Positions 9,846-19,579 of a stretch of 64,000 bases of DNA are shown here, one piece after another (within the stretch, counting starts at the first letter, position 1; the number at the start of each line of letters is the position of its first letter). The position numbers and the translations under genes were made by a program. The stretch spans positions 1-64,000 of the forward strand of contig JAJPIA010000029.1 of assembly GCA_021324975.1 (NCBI GenBank), given 5' to 3'. Under the pieces are notes generated by a model. It had not been told where the DNA came from. It searched no databases and was given only the letters and a program-made list of their open reading frames with translations. This DNA comes from Bacillota bacterium. GTDB lineage: Bacteria; Sysuimicrobiota; Sysuimicrobiia; Sysuimicrobiales; Segetimicrobiaceae.

Positions 9846-10787
9846 GTGACGTTCGGATCGTCCCGCGCCAAGATCTGCGTCGTCGGCTCGTCGAATATCG
9901 ACTTGATCGCCCGCGCGCCTCGTCTCCCCAAGGCCGGCGAGACGATCGTCGGCGGGTCATTTCACCTCGGATATGGCGGCAAGGGGGCTAACCAAGCGGT
10001 CACAGCCGCGCGGCTCGGGGCGCAGGTCGCGTTGGTCAGCCGGGTCGGGCGTGACGTGTTCGGCGAAGGCGCGCGCCGGAACTACTCCGAGTGCGGCATC
10101 GACACGACCTTCGTCCTCGATGACGAGCGACCCACCGGGGTCGCATCGATCCTCGTGGATGACGCGGCGCAAAACACCATCGTCGTCGTCCCGGGCGCCA
10201 ACCTCGGGCTGTCCCCTGCCGATGTGCGGCAGGCCGCCCCCGTCATCGAGCGGGCCGATGTCTTGGTGTGCCAGCTCGAGGTGCCGGTCGAAACGACGTG
10301 CGCGGCGCTCGGCATCGCGAAGCGCCGCGGAGTCCGCACGATTCTGAACCCGGCGCCCGCGGCGCCGATTCCCGGCGACATGCTGCGGCTGGCCGACTGC
10401 TGCATTCCAAACGAGACGGAGGCCGAGGCGTTGACAGGGCAGCGCGTGAGCACCCCTGCGGAGGCGGAGCGTGCCGCGCGAGCGCTCCAGAGACGCGGCG
10501 CGGGAACCGTGATCGTCACCCTCGGCGCCCGGGGCGCGTTGCTCGTCCACGGCGAGGCGGCCGAGCTCATCCCCGCGGTGCCGGCGGCCGCGGTGGACCC
10601 CACCGGCGCCGGCGACGCGTACATCGGCAGCTTGGCCGTGTTCCTGGCCGAGGGGCTTTCGATGCGGGACGCGGCCGTCCGCGCAAATGCCGTGGCCGCG
10701 TTGTCGGTGACGCGGATGGGGGCGCAGGCCTCGTTTCCCGTGCGCGCGGCCGCCGATGCCTTTATGCGGGAGCGCGGGATCCTCTAG
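9846..10787 (+). CDS. PfkB-family carbohydrate kinase (ribokinase-like)
   Basis: GGSFHLGYGGKGANQAV, DPTGAGDAYIGSLA. Confidence 0.88.
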   Translation: MTFGSSRAKICVVGSSNIDLIARAPRLPKAGETIVGGSFHLGYGGKGANQAVTAARLGAQVALVSRVGRDVFGEGARRNYSECGIDTTFVLDDERPTGVASILVDDAAQNTIVVVPGANLGLSPADVRQAAPVIERADVLVCQLEVPVETTCAALGIAKRRGVRTILNPAPAAPIPGDMLRLADCCIPNETEAEALTGQRVSTPAEAERAARALQRRGAGTVIVTLGARGALLVHGEAAELIPAVPAAAVDPTGAGDAYIGSLAVFLAEGLSMRDAAVRANAVAALSVTRMGAQASFPVRAAADAFMRERGIL

Positions 10788-10924
10788 CCGGGACTCACCG
10801 GCGCCGGCACGCCGGGGAAATCCCCAGCCGGGTCGCACGAGGGCGGCGGTACGCCGGGCGAGAACATCACGCCAGAGCCCGTCCGGGCTCACTGCGAGTC
10901 CACGTCTCACCCCCGAGGTGCCCC

Positions 10925-11668
10925 GTGATCGTCGAGGAAGAGATCCAGCTTCGTATGCCGGACGGCACGGCCGACGCGGTACTTTACCAGGAAGCCGACG
11001 GTCCCGCGCGTTCCGGCGTTTTGCATCTCACGGATATCGGCGGCATTCGCCAGTCGCAGCGGGACATGGCGCAGCGCGTGGCATCGCTCGGCTACACGGT
11101 CTTGATGCCAAACATCTTTTACCGCGCCGGGCGGCCGCCCGTGTTGCCGTTGCCCTCGGGCGCCGGCGCCGAGGAACGGTCGAAGCGGATGGCCGTTTTG
11201 CGCGGACCCTTGACGCCGGAGGCGATGGAGCGCGATCTCGAGGTTTACGTCGATGCGCTCGCGGCTTCCCGGTCCGTGGCCGGCCGCCGCATCGGCGCCG
11301 TCGGGTATTGCTTCGCGGGCGCGATGGCGATGCGCGCCGCGGCGGTGCGCCCGGATCGGGTGGTCGCCGCGGCGTCGTTCCACGGCGGCGGGCTCTACAC
11401 CGCGGACGCCGCGAGTCCGCACCGCGTCCTGCCCCGCGTCCGCGCGCGGCTGTACTTCGGTCACGCCGTGGAGGACCGCAGCATGCCCCAGGAGGCGATC
11501 GACAACCTCGATCGCGCGCTCGCCGCCTGGGGCGGCAACCACGCGAGCGAGGTCTATGAAGGCGCCTACCACGGGTGGACGGTGCCGGACAGTCCGGTCT
11601 ACAACCGGCCCCAGGCAGAGCGTGCGTTCGAGAAGCTCACCGCGTTGCTGGCCGAGGCACTCCGGTAG
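10925..11668 (+). CDS. Dienelactone hydrolase family protein
   Basis: LTDIGGIRQSQRDMAQRVA, GYCFAGAMAM nucleophile motif, YEGAYHGW. Confidence 0.85.
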   Translation: MIVEEEIQLRMPDGTADAVLYQEADGPARSGVLHLTDIGGIRQSQRDMAQRVASLGYTVLMPNIFYRAGRPPVLPLPSGAGAEERSKRMAVLRGPLTPEAMERDLEVYVDALAASRSVAGRRIGAVGYCFAGAMAMRAAAVRPDRVVAAASFHGGGLYTADAASPHRVLPRVRARLYFGHAVEDRSMPQEAIDNLDRALAAWGGNHASEVYEGAYHGWTVPDSPVYNRPQAERAFEKLTALLAEALR

Positions 11669-11701
11669 CGCGACGCCCGCATGCCTTCACCGCCGGTGCC
11701 C

Positions 11702-11729
11702 TTGACAATGATCAAACAAGCGATTTAAT
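11702..11729 (+). promoter_or_regulatory. Sigma70-type promoter
   Basis: TTGACA (11702-11707), 16-bp spacer, TTTAAT (11724-11729), immediately upstream of the ABC ATPase start. Confidence 0.65.
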
Positions 11730-11732
11730 CTT

Positions 11733-13706
11733 GTGTTTGGATCCGTGATGCCGGCGGGAACCTCCCCCCAAGAAGCGATCCGCGTGAGCGGGCTCTGGAA
11801 GCGCTACGGCGCGATCGAGGCCGTGCGCGGGATCGCGTTCGAGGTGCGGGAGGGCGAAATCTTTGGCCTGATCGGGCCGGACGGCGCAGGCAAGACGTCG
11901 ACGTTCCAAATCCTGGCGGGCGTGATGCGGGCCACGGGCGGCACGGCGCAGATCTTCGGGCGACCGGCGCGCGAGGCCCGCGCCGAGACGGGCTATCTCA
12001 CCCAGACGTTCAGCCTCTACGCCGATTTGAGCGTGGATGAAAACATCCGCTACATCGGCGACCTGCGCCGGGTCCGCCCGGATGTCGTCGCTGAGCGGGC
12101 GCGCCGGTATCTTGCCATGTTCGGCATGGACCGATTCTCGGGACGCCTCGCCGGACGATTGAGCGGCGGGATGAAGCAAAAGCTGGCACTGACCTGCGCG
12201 CTTGTGCCGCAGCCCCGGGTGCTCCTGCTGGACGAGCCGACGACCGGCGTGGACCCGGTGTCGCGACGGGAGTTTTGGGACGCCCTGGCCCACCTCGCGG
12301 CCGGCGGCCTGACGATTGTCGTCGCGACGCCCTACCTCGACGAGGCCGAGCGATGCCACCGGGTCGCGCTCATGCATCTCGGCGAGATCCACGCCACGGG
12401 GACGCCGGCGCAGCTGCGCGCGGGGCTCGGGGCGCAGCGGCTCGAGGTTCGCTGCGCGCGGCTCGGCGAGGCCGAAGGGTTGGTGCTCGCGCTTCGCGGA
12501 CACGGCGGCCCCGTCATGGACGTGCAGCGCTTTGGCGACCGCCTCGACGTGCTCACGCCGGACGCCGCCGAGGGCGAACGGGTGCTTCGTGACGCGGCCG
12601 CCCAGGCGCGCCTGCCCATCGAGGACATGCGCGCGGACACGCCGACGCTCGAGAACGTCTTCGTGACGACGCTGCGGCGGCTGGGACAGGAGCCTGCCCC
12701 GGCGCCGTTTCCCGCACGCCACAACCACGGCGCGTTCACGGGGCAGACCGCCATCGGAGCGACGAACCTGACCAGGCGGTTCGGGCCGTTCACGGCCGTG
12801 AACAATGTGCACCTCGAGGTGCGCTACGGGGAGGTCTACGGGCTCCTCGGCGCCAACGGGGCGGGCAAGACGACCACGATCAAGATGCTGTGCGGGCTGC
12901 TCGAGCCGACGCAGGGGCACGTCCAGCTCGCCGGTGAGCGCGGGCGCGTCCGCTCGGAACGCGCGCGGCAGCGGGTCGGCTACATGTCCCAGCGGTTCTC
13001 CCTGTACAACGACCTGACCGTGGAGGAGAATCTCAACTTCTTCGCGGGTGTGTACGGCGTGCCGCCGGACGAGCGCGATGCCAAGCGCCGGTGGGTGCTC
13101 GCGTTCTCGGGCCTCGAGGGCAAAGAGCGGGAGATCACGGGCAGCCTCCCGGGGGGCTGGAAGCAACGCGTCGCGTTCGGTGCCGCGATCATGCACGAGC
13201 CCACGGTACTCTTCCTCGACGAGCCCACGTCAGGCGTCGATCCGCTCGCGCGCCGCGCGTTTTGGTCCATGATCAACCGCCTCGCCGACGCCGGTACGGC
13301 GATTCTCGTCACGACCCACTATCTGGAAGAGGCGGAGCAATGCAACCGTATCGGGCTCATGGTGGCGGGCGAATTGGTGGCGGAAGGATCGCCGGACGGC
13401 ATCAAGCGCCGGGAGATGGCCCGCCGCCGTCTCCTCGAGGTTCGCGTCGACCAACCGCAGCGGGCGGTCGACGCGCTGAAGCACGACACCGACCCGTGGC
13501 GGATCGCGTTGTTCGGCGACCGCCTCCACGTGATCGCGGACGACGAGGGCGATCGCGCCAAGGAGATCCTGGCTGCCTCACTGCGCAAACACGGGCTGGA
13601 GGTACTGGAGATCCGAGACGGCCGGTTTTCGCTGGAGGACGTCTTCATCAGCGTGGTCGAGCGGGCGCGGCAGGAGGGGCGTGTGGCCCTGGAGGAAGGC
13701 GCGTGA
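11733..13706 (+). CDS. Dual-NBD ABC transporter ATP-binding protein (RbbA/ABC-2 exporter type)
   Basis: Two Walker A (GPDGAGKTS, GANGAGKTT), LSGGMKQKLAL and LPGGWKQRVAFG, two LLDEPT(T/S)GVD. Confidence 0.9.
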   Translation: MFGSVMPAGTSPQEAIRVSGLWKRYGAIEAVRGIAFEVREGEIFGLIGPDGAGKTSTFQILAGVMRATGGTAQIFGRPAREARAETGYLTQTFSLYADLSVDENIRYIGDLRRVRPDVVAERARRYLAMFGMDRFSGRLAGRLSGGMKQKLALTCALVPQPRVLLLDEPTTGVDPVSRREFWDALAHLAAGGLTIVVATPYLDEAERCHRVALMHLGEIHATGTPAQLRAGLGAQRLEVRCARLGEAEGLVLALRGHGGPVMDVQRFGDRLDVLTPDAAEGERVLRDAAAQARLPIEDMRADTPTLENVFVTTLRRLGQEPAPAPFPARHNHGAFTGQTAIGATNLTRRFGPFTAVNNVHLEVRYGEVYGLLGANGAGKTTTIKMLCGLLEPTQGHVQLAGERGRVRSERARQRVGYMSQRFSLYNDLTVEENLNFFAGVYGVPPDERDAKRRWVLAFSGLEGKEREITGSLPGGWKQRVAFGAAIMHEPTVLFLDEPTSGVDPLARRAFWSMINRLADAGTAILVTTHYLEEAEQCNRIGLMVAGELVAEGSPDGIKRREMARRRLLEVRVDQPQRAVDALKHDTDPWRIALFGDRLHVIADDEGDRAKEILAASLRKHGLEVLEIRDGRFSLEDVFISVVERARQEGRVALEEGA

Positions 13707-14431
13707 CCGCGGTCGCGGACGCCGCGTGCCGCGCCGGGCCCGGTCATCCTCCCGCTCGCCCCCGCGCGCGCGTGCGCGGGCCCGCCGGGGCTGTGCTCGC
13801 CGTGGCGATCGCGGTGGGCGTTGGGGCAGTCCTGGCCGCGCTGTGGCGCCCCGCGGCGGCGGCAGCCATGCCCAGCGCCTCGGACGTCATCAACCGGGTC
13901 CTGGCGGCCGTGCCCGCCCCGGGACCGACCACCGCCACGATTCAGATCCAGTTCCGCATCGGGTCTCCGGTGTCGTCGACGTGCGCCTTTCGTGGCAGGC
14001 TGGAAGTGTGGCGCGACCGGTCCGCGCTCAAGATGGACCAAGCGACGCGGACGCCGGTGTGCTGGGCGATCCAGCATGTCGTGCTTCAGCGGCTGCTCGC
14101 CGATCGCGATCGCGCGGACGCGCTGCTGCCGCGATATCAGTTCGACGTGCTCGGGGAGAAGCTCGTCGACGGCCGCCCCCACTACCTGGTCTACGGCCGC
14201 GCGCTGGCGCCCGACACCGAGCCGCGGTGGATGATGGGGTGGGTCGATTACGAACGCGGCCTGGTAACCGAGGACACGCTGCAGTACGGGTGGGGGCGGG
14301 TCGACACCACCCAGGAGTACACGCAGGCCGCCGGCGCGTGGCTTCCGCTGCGCCAGCGGATCGAGATCCCGAGGTTCAACGCGCTGCTCGATATTGCGTA
14401 CGGCGACATCCGCGTTGCACCGAAACGGTAG
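13703..14431 (+). CDS. Exported LolA/RseB-like lipoprotein-sorting-type protein
   Basis: N-terminal hydrophobic segment, then SDVINRVLAAVPAPGPTTATIQIQF..., GRLEVWRDRSALKM beta-rich pattern. Confidence 0.45.
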   Translation: MTAVADAACRAGPGHPPARPRARVRGPAGAVLAVAIAVGVGAVLAALWRPAAAAAMPSASDVINRVLAAVPAPGPTTATIQIQFRIGSPVSSTCAFRGRLEVWRDRSALKMDQATRTPVCWAIQHVVLQRLLADRDRADALLPRYQFDVLGEKLVDGRPHYLVYGRALAPDTEPRWMMGWVDYERGLVTEDTLQYGWGRVDTTQEYTQAAGAWLPLRQRIEIPRFNALLDIAYGDIRVAPKR

Positions 14432-14456
14432 CATCGAAGGCTCCACTTGCGTATAG

Positions 14457-15938
14457 TTGGCCTGTGGCCGGACGGTAGCGTTGGAGCCACAGGAGACCGA
14501 TGCCGTGACGCGCGGTGCACAGCACGCCGGACCTACGACGGTGATCATCACCTGGGCCGGGGACCCGGGGCATCAACAGGCGTGCACGGACCGGCTGGCC
14601 CGCGCGTTCGAGCAGATGATGCACCGTGCGGCCGGCCTGCTCTCCGCCCGCGTGCACGCGAGCGTGGACGGCGCGCGCATCGTGGTCGCCACGCAGTGGG
14701 AGAGCCATCAGGCGTTCGACGCGTGGCGGGCGATGCCTGAGGCGCAGGCGCTCTTCGAGCAGACGGGCGCGGCGGCGCAGTGGGACACACGCGTCTACGC
14801 GCACCACTCGACCTACCGGCCCGTGCGCGCGTTGCACAACGAGATGGTGGACCGTCTCGTGAGCCAAGGCTTTCGGGGCACGCCGAGCATCGAAACGGCT
14901 CTGCGAACCGTGCCCCGCCACCTGTTCGTGCCCGGCGTGCCGCTGGACGTTGCCTACAGCCAGGATGTCATCGTCACGCGGCGCGGGCCGAACGATCTTC
15001 CCTTGAGTTCGTCCAGTATGCCGAGCATCATGGCCCTGATGCTGGAACAGCTCGATGTGCGGCCGGGCCATCACGTTCTCGAGATCGGCGCCGGCACCGG
15101 CTACAATGCCGCACTGCTCGCCGCGCTCGCCGGACCGGAAGGCGAGGTGACGACCATCGATCTGGACGAGACGATCGTCCGGGAGGCCAGGGATCACCTC
15201 GACGCCGCGGGATATGCCCGCGTCCGCACGCTGGCGGGCGACGGCTGGCTCGGCGCGCCGCAGCACGCACCGTACGACCGAATCGAGGTCACCGTCGGCG
15301 TGTCGGATCTGTCGCCGGCCTGGGCCGCGCAACTGCGGGACGGCGGCAGGCTGGTGGCGCCGCTGTGGCTTGCGCGGGGCAGCGAGCTGTCCGTGGGCTT
15401 CCGAAAGGACGGCGAGCGCCTGCGGAGCGTGGGCGTCACGGAGTGCGGCTTCATGCGCCTCCGCGGCCCGCACGCCGGTGCCGAGACGTTCCTCAACGTG
15501 CGAGGATGGACGGTGCGCATGGACGCCCCGGATGCCGACCGCGCCGCGGCCCTGGAAGCGCTGCTGGCGCTCGAGCCGCGGGTCGAGGCCGCGCCGCCCG
15601 CGCCGCGCGGTTGGCGCACGCGGCTCTTGCTGGAGGAGCCACGGGCGCTCTTCCTGGGACGCACGCAGGGTAGTTGGTGGCACGCGGCGCACGGGATCCT
15701 GGACACGGCGACGCCTCCGAGCTTGGCGTTTGTGACCTCGCGGGTGTGGGATCACCGGCTCTACACCTACGGGGGACCGGTCGCGCGGGATGCGCTGCTC
15801 GAGAGGCTCACCACGGCCCGATCGCTCCACGTGGAGGACCTCACGATCGAAGTATTACCGCGAACGGCTCCGGCACCGTCCGACGCGATCGTGCTCGCCC
15901 GCCCCCACTTCCTCTACGCGATCCGGGAACGGCCGTAG
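14457..15938 (+). CDS. ABM-like domain fused to PCMT-like SAM methyltransferase
   Basis: N-terminal ABM-like segment (VVATQWESHQAFDAWRAMPEAQALF); PCMT core SSSSMPSIMALMLEQLDVRPGHHVLEIGAGTGYNAALLA. Confidence 0.75.
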   Translation: MACGRTVALEPQETDAVTRGAQHAGPTTVIITWAGDPGHQQACTDRLARAFEQMMHRAAGLLSARVHASVDGARIVVATQWESHQAFDAWRAMPEAQALFEQTGAAAQWDTRVYAHHSTYRPVRALHNEMVDRLVSQGFRGTPSIETALRTVPRHLFVPGVPLDVAYSQDVIVTRRGPNDLPLSSSSMPSIMALMLEQLDVRPGHHVLEIGAGTGYNAALLAALAGPEGEVTTIDLDETIVREARDHLDAAGYARVRTLAGDGWLGAPQHAPYDRIEVTVGVSDLSPAWAAQLRDGGRLVAPLWLARGSELSVGFRKDGERLRSVGVTECGFMRLRGPHAGAETFLNVRGWTVRMDAPDADRAAALEALLALEPRVEAAPPAPRGWRTRLLLEEPRALFLGRTQGSWWHAAHGILDTATPPSLAFVTSRVWDHRLYTYGGPVARDALLERLTTARSLHVEDLTIEVLPRTAPAPSDAIVLARPHFLYAIRERP

Positions 15939-16086
15939 CACGCTGCGGCCGGAACAATCCCTCGCGAATGGTGTGCAGGGCCTTTCTCGCGCGGACGTTC
16001 CATGATCAAATCGCCCCCGCGCATTAGGGAATGGGGGCATACCAGTCGTCGACATTCACCCACTCCATGTGCCGCGCGGGCAGTAG

Positions 16087-16233
16087 GAAGCGGCCAAGGC
16101 GTTGAATCTCCCACCGTGGACGGCGTGGCGCAACGTCATCCTGCCCCAGGCGATCCCGGCCGAGCGCATCCTCTCCGCCCCCCGCGAGCAACGGACGCGG
16201 ATGTTTCTCAAGGCGGTGATCGAACGGGAGTAG
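16087..16233 (+). pseudogene. Relic of an amino-acid ABC transporter permease (EAA loop)
   Basis: Preceded by TAG, reads EAAKALNLPPWTAWRNVILPQAIPAERIL... resembling the EAA permease motif; no N-terminal part. Confidence 0.6.
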
Positions 16234-16285
16234 GCCGCCGGCGCGGGCACGCGCCGCGCCCGGCCATACGCGGAGGATGGAGGGA

Positions 16286-17422
16286 ATGGCAAAGCACGAC
16301 GTGATTGTGCTCGGGCTCGGAGCGATGGGCACGGCGGCCGCCTATCATCTTGCGCGCCGCGGCGCCCGCGTGCTCGGCCTCGAGCAGTTCACTCCGGCGC
16401 ACGACCGCGGGTCGTCACACGGTCGCAGCCGCATCATCCGGCAGGCGTATCACGAAGCACCGGAGTACGTTCCGCTGGTCCTTCGCGCCTACGAGCTATG
16501 GCGGGCCCTGGAGCGCGACGCCGGCGTCCCCCTGCTCAGGACGACGGGCGCTCTGTACGTCGCGTCGCCGGAATCCGAATTGATCCAGGGCGTCATGCTC
16601 AGCGCGCGCACCCACGGGATCCCGTGCGAGACGCTGACACCGGCGGATCTGGCCCGCCGGTATCCTCTGGTCCGTGCGCCCGAGGGCGCGGTCGCGCTGG
16701 CCGAGCCGCACGCCGGGATCCTCCGCCCCGAGGAGTGCCTCGCGGCCCACGCGCGCCTGGCGGAACAGCACGGGGCGGAGCTGCACTTCAACGAGCCCGT
16801 CGCGGCGTGGGATGCGGCGGCCGACCGCGTGACCGTGCGCACGTCCGCGGGTGCCTACGAGGCGAGCCGGCTGGTCATCACGGCGGGGCCGTGGACGTCC
16901 GCATGGCTCCGCGGCGTGGAGCTCCCGCTCGCGGTCGAGCGGCAGGTGCTGTACTGGTTCGAGCCCGCGGCGAACCGGGAGCGGCTCGCGGAGATGCCTG
17001 TGTACATCTGGGAACATGAGGGGGCGTCCGTCTACGGCTTTCCGCACATCGACGGGCAGGGGCTCAAGTGCGCGTTCCACCACTCGTTCGGCGAGATCAC
17101 CACGCCCGAAACCATCCGCCGCGAGGTGGGCGAGATGGAGCGCGACCGAATGCGGCGGCACCTTGCGCTGTTCCTGCCCGACGCCGCGGGGCCGCTCCTG
17201 CACGCCGCGACGTGTATGTACACGAACACGCCGGACGGCCACTTCGTGATCGATCATCACCCGGCCCACTCGCACGTCGTGCTCGCGTGCGGGTTCTCGG
17301 GGCACGGGTTCAAGTTTGCAAGCGTCGTCGGCGAGGTGCTGGCCGATCTCGCGCTCGACGGTGAGACGCCCCGTCCGGTCGGGTTCCTGTCGATGCGGCG
17401 GTTCGGGACGGTGGTGTCGTGA
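16286..17422 (+). CDS. solA: FAD-dependent oxidoreductase, N-methyltryptophan/monomeric sarcosine oxidase type
   Basis: VIVLGLGAMGTAAAYHLARRG, RGSSHGRSRIIRQAY, CMYTNTPDGHFVIDHHP, GFSGHGFKF. Confidence 0.85.
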   Translation: MAKHDVIVLGLGAMGTAAAYHLARRGARVLGLEQFTPAHDRGSSHGRSRIIRQAYHEAPEYVPLVLRAYELWRALERDAGVPLLRTTGALYVASPESELIQGVMLSARTHGIPCETLTPADLARRYPLVRAPEGAVALAEPHAGILRPEECLAAHARLAEQHGAELHFNEPVAAWDAAADRVTVRTSAGAYEASRLVITAGPWTSAWLRGVELPLAVERQVLYWFEPAANRERLAEMPVYIWEHEGASVYGFPHIDGQGLKCAFHHSFGEITTPETIRREVGEMERDRMRRHLALFLPDAAGPLLHAATCMYTNTPDGHFVIDHHPAHSHVVLACGFSGHGFKFASVVGEVLADLALDGETPRPVGFLSMRRFGTVVS

Positions 17423-17470
17423 CGCGGCGCAGCCCGCGGCGTGCGGGGCGTGGCCGGGGAGGGTGGCTCG

Positions 17471-17737
17471 GTGGCGATATTCACTCCCGCGGAGATTGAA
17501 CGGCGCTGGGGGGCGGTGCGGGCGGCCCTGGGGTGCGCGGAGTGCGCGGTCGTGCCGTCGTTCTACGGGGAGCGGCCTGATCCGCAACATCGTCCACCCC
17601 ACCGGTGGACGGATCGAATTTGGCAACCTCCGGCCCCACCCGGCAAGCTCGCCATGGGGTTTTCGGAGACGGTGCGCGTGACCGACCAGGGGTGCGAGCT
17701 CATCACGCAATTTGAACGCCGGCTCTTTGCGGCCTGA
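17471..17737 (+). pseudogene. Internally deleted M24 (Xaa-Pro/ectoine hydrolase-like) peptidase
   Basis: N-terminus FTPAEIERRWGAVRAALGCAECAVVPSFYG joined to C-terminus PPGKLAMGFSETVRVTDQGCELITQFERRLFAA*, with most of the enzyme missing. Confidence 0.6.
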
Positions 17738-18773
17738 TCGGCCCGCCCCGCCGCACGACCCCGTCGAGCTCGGAGAGCCCGCGCTCCGGGCCATTTGGAG
17801 CGCGAGACGCCGCATCGCCTCGTACGTCCGCGAGACGCCGTTGGAGCACTCGCCGCCGCTTTCGGATGCCGCCGGTGTCCCAGTGTGGCTCAAGCTCGAA
17901 TCTCTGCAGGCAACGGGGTCGTTCAAGGTGCGCGGCGCCGCAAGCGCGATCACACAACTCCCCTCCGATGTCCGCGCGCGCGGCGTGATCACGTTTTCCA
18001 CCGGCAATCACGGTCTGGCCGTCGCCTCCATGGCGCACCGGATCGGCGTCGGCGCGACCGTGTGCGTGGCAGAGCGCACCGACGCCGCGAAGACCGAGGC
18101 GATCCGGCGGCTCGGGGCCACGCTGGTCGTGGGGGGCGAGGGGCAGGACGAGGCGGAGCTGCGATGTTATGAGTTGGCGCGCGACACTGGGGCGGCGGTG
18201 ATCAAGCCGTTCGACGACCCGTTCGTCATCGCGGGACAGGGCACCATCGCGCTCGAGATCCTCGAGCAGCACCCGCAGATCGACACCGTCGTGGTCCCGC
18301 TGTCCGGGGGCGGGCTCGTGGGCGGCATCGCGCTCGCCCTCAAACTCATCGATCCTGGGATCAGGATCGTCGGCGTGTCCATGGAAGGCGGGGCGGCCAT
18401 GTACCACAGCGTGGCGGCGGGCGCGCCCGTGACCGTTCCGGAAGCCCCCACGCTGGCGGACAGCCTGCAGGGCGGGATCGGCCGGGATAATCGTTTCACG
18501 TTCGCGATCGTGCGGCGCTACGTGGACGACCTCATCCTGGTTTCGGAGCGCGCGATCGGGGATGCGATGGCGCTCCTGTTTGCGGCCCATCGGCTGGTCG
18601 CGGAGGGAGCCGCGGCCGTCGGGATCGCGGCGCTCCTCGAGGGCAAGATCAAGCCCGGAAAGCGCGACGTTGCCGTGGTCGTGAGCGGCCGGAATGTCGA
18701 TCCTGCCAGGTATCTTCGAATCGTGGACAGCCGCTTGGCGCACGTGCTCGACCGGCTGTCGAGACGGCCGTAG
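17712..18773 (+). CDS. PLP-dependent threonine/serine dehydratase family (EutB-like)
   Basis: GSFKVRGAASAI PLP-Lys motif, FSTGNHGLAVA, VPLSGGGLVGG. Confidence 0.85.
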   Translation: MNAGSLRPDRPAPPHDPVELGEPALRAIWSARRRIASYVRETPLEHSPPLSDAAGVPVWLKLESLQATGSFKVRGAASAITQLPSDVRARGVITFSTGNHGLAVASMAHRIGVGATVCVAERTDAAKTEAIRRLGATLVVGGEGQDEAELRCYELARDTGAAVIKPFDDPFVIAGQGTIALEILEQHPQIDTVVVPLSGGGLVGGIALALKLIDPGIRIVGVSMEGGAAMYHSVAAGAPVTVPEAPTLADSLQGGIGRDNRFTFAIVRRYVDDLILVSERAIGDAMALLFAAHRLVAEGAAAVGIAALLEGKIKPGKRDVAVVVSGRNVDPARYLRIVDSRLAHVLDRLSRRP

Positions 18774-18896
18774 CGCCGGCCATTTCCGGCGCGCGGATCA
18801 CGGCGGGCCTGACCAACGACCGTGAACGCCGGGGGCCGCGACCACGCCCGCCACGCGGCTTCGCATGATCCCGGCCCCGCTCGTTCAGGATGGTGA

Positions 18897-19451
18897 TTAT
18901 CGCCAGTATCCGGCGGCCCAGATCCAGCCGCCGCCCCGGGCTACCCATCGGCCCGGCACCCAAACGGCGCGGGGCCATGGACGCCGCACCCAAAATCCCC
19001 GCACCCAGATCCAACGCGCGCCCGCCCAACGCCAATATCCCGCGATCCACACGGCGCCGACAAACGGGGGTGGACCGATGACCTCAACCTGTGGCGGCGG
19101 AGGCGACACGGCGACGACGGCGTAGCCGGGTCCGCCGCCTGCCCAGTATCCGGCCACCCAGACCCAGCCATACGCGCCGCGGACCCACCGGCCGGGCACC
19201 CAACGGGCGCCGCGGTAGGGGGGGTACTGCCAGCGCCCGGGGATCCACACCCATCGCCCGGCCCATTGCCAGTGGCCGGCCACCCAGACGTAGGCCGGCC
19301 CCGGCATGGCGGGGACGGCCTCATACTGCAGCGGTGGCGGGGGGCTCGCCACCCAGGGGCTGTTCTCATCCGCACGCGCCGTCCCGTACCCCGCACCAAT
19401 GGTCGCCGCCACCGCGCACAGCACGGCGAATGCAACAAGCGTTCTTGCCAT
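18897..19451 (-). CDS. YXWGXW-type repeat secreted protein
   Basis: Signal peptide then repeated VWVAGHWQWAGRWVWIPGRW / WVPGRW...WVWVAGYW units. Confidence 0.8.
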   Translation of the reverse strand: MARTLVAFAVLCAVAATIGAGYGTARADENSPWVASPPPPLQYEAVPAMPGPAYVWVAGHWQWAGRWVWIPGRWQYPPYRGARWVPGRWVRGAYGWVWVAGYWAGGGPGYAVVAVSPPPPQVEVIGPPPFVGAVWIAGYWRWAGARWIWVRGFWVRRPWPRAVWVPGRWVARGGGWIWAAGYWR

Positions 19452-19579
19452 CTCTCACCTCCCGGAGCGCAGCCGTCCCGCGTTGTGATCCGATGTCCTG
19501 GTCGTTTGCCCGGCAGCGATTCAGATGAGCGACGCAGGCGCCTCAGGAGTTCCCGGGATGGCCGGCATGCGCGGTGCGG

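Noticed and set aside
13091-14431. 446-aa ORF as a fusion to the LolA-like protein
   Set aside because: The first 204 codons are an out-of-frame read of the ABC ATPase; a GTG start at 13703 is more plausible.
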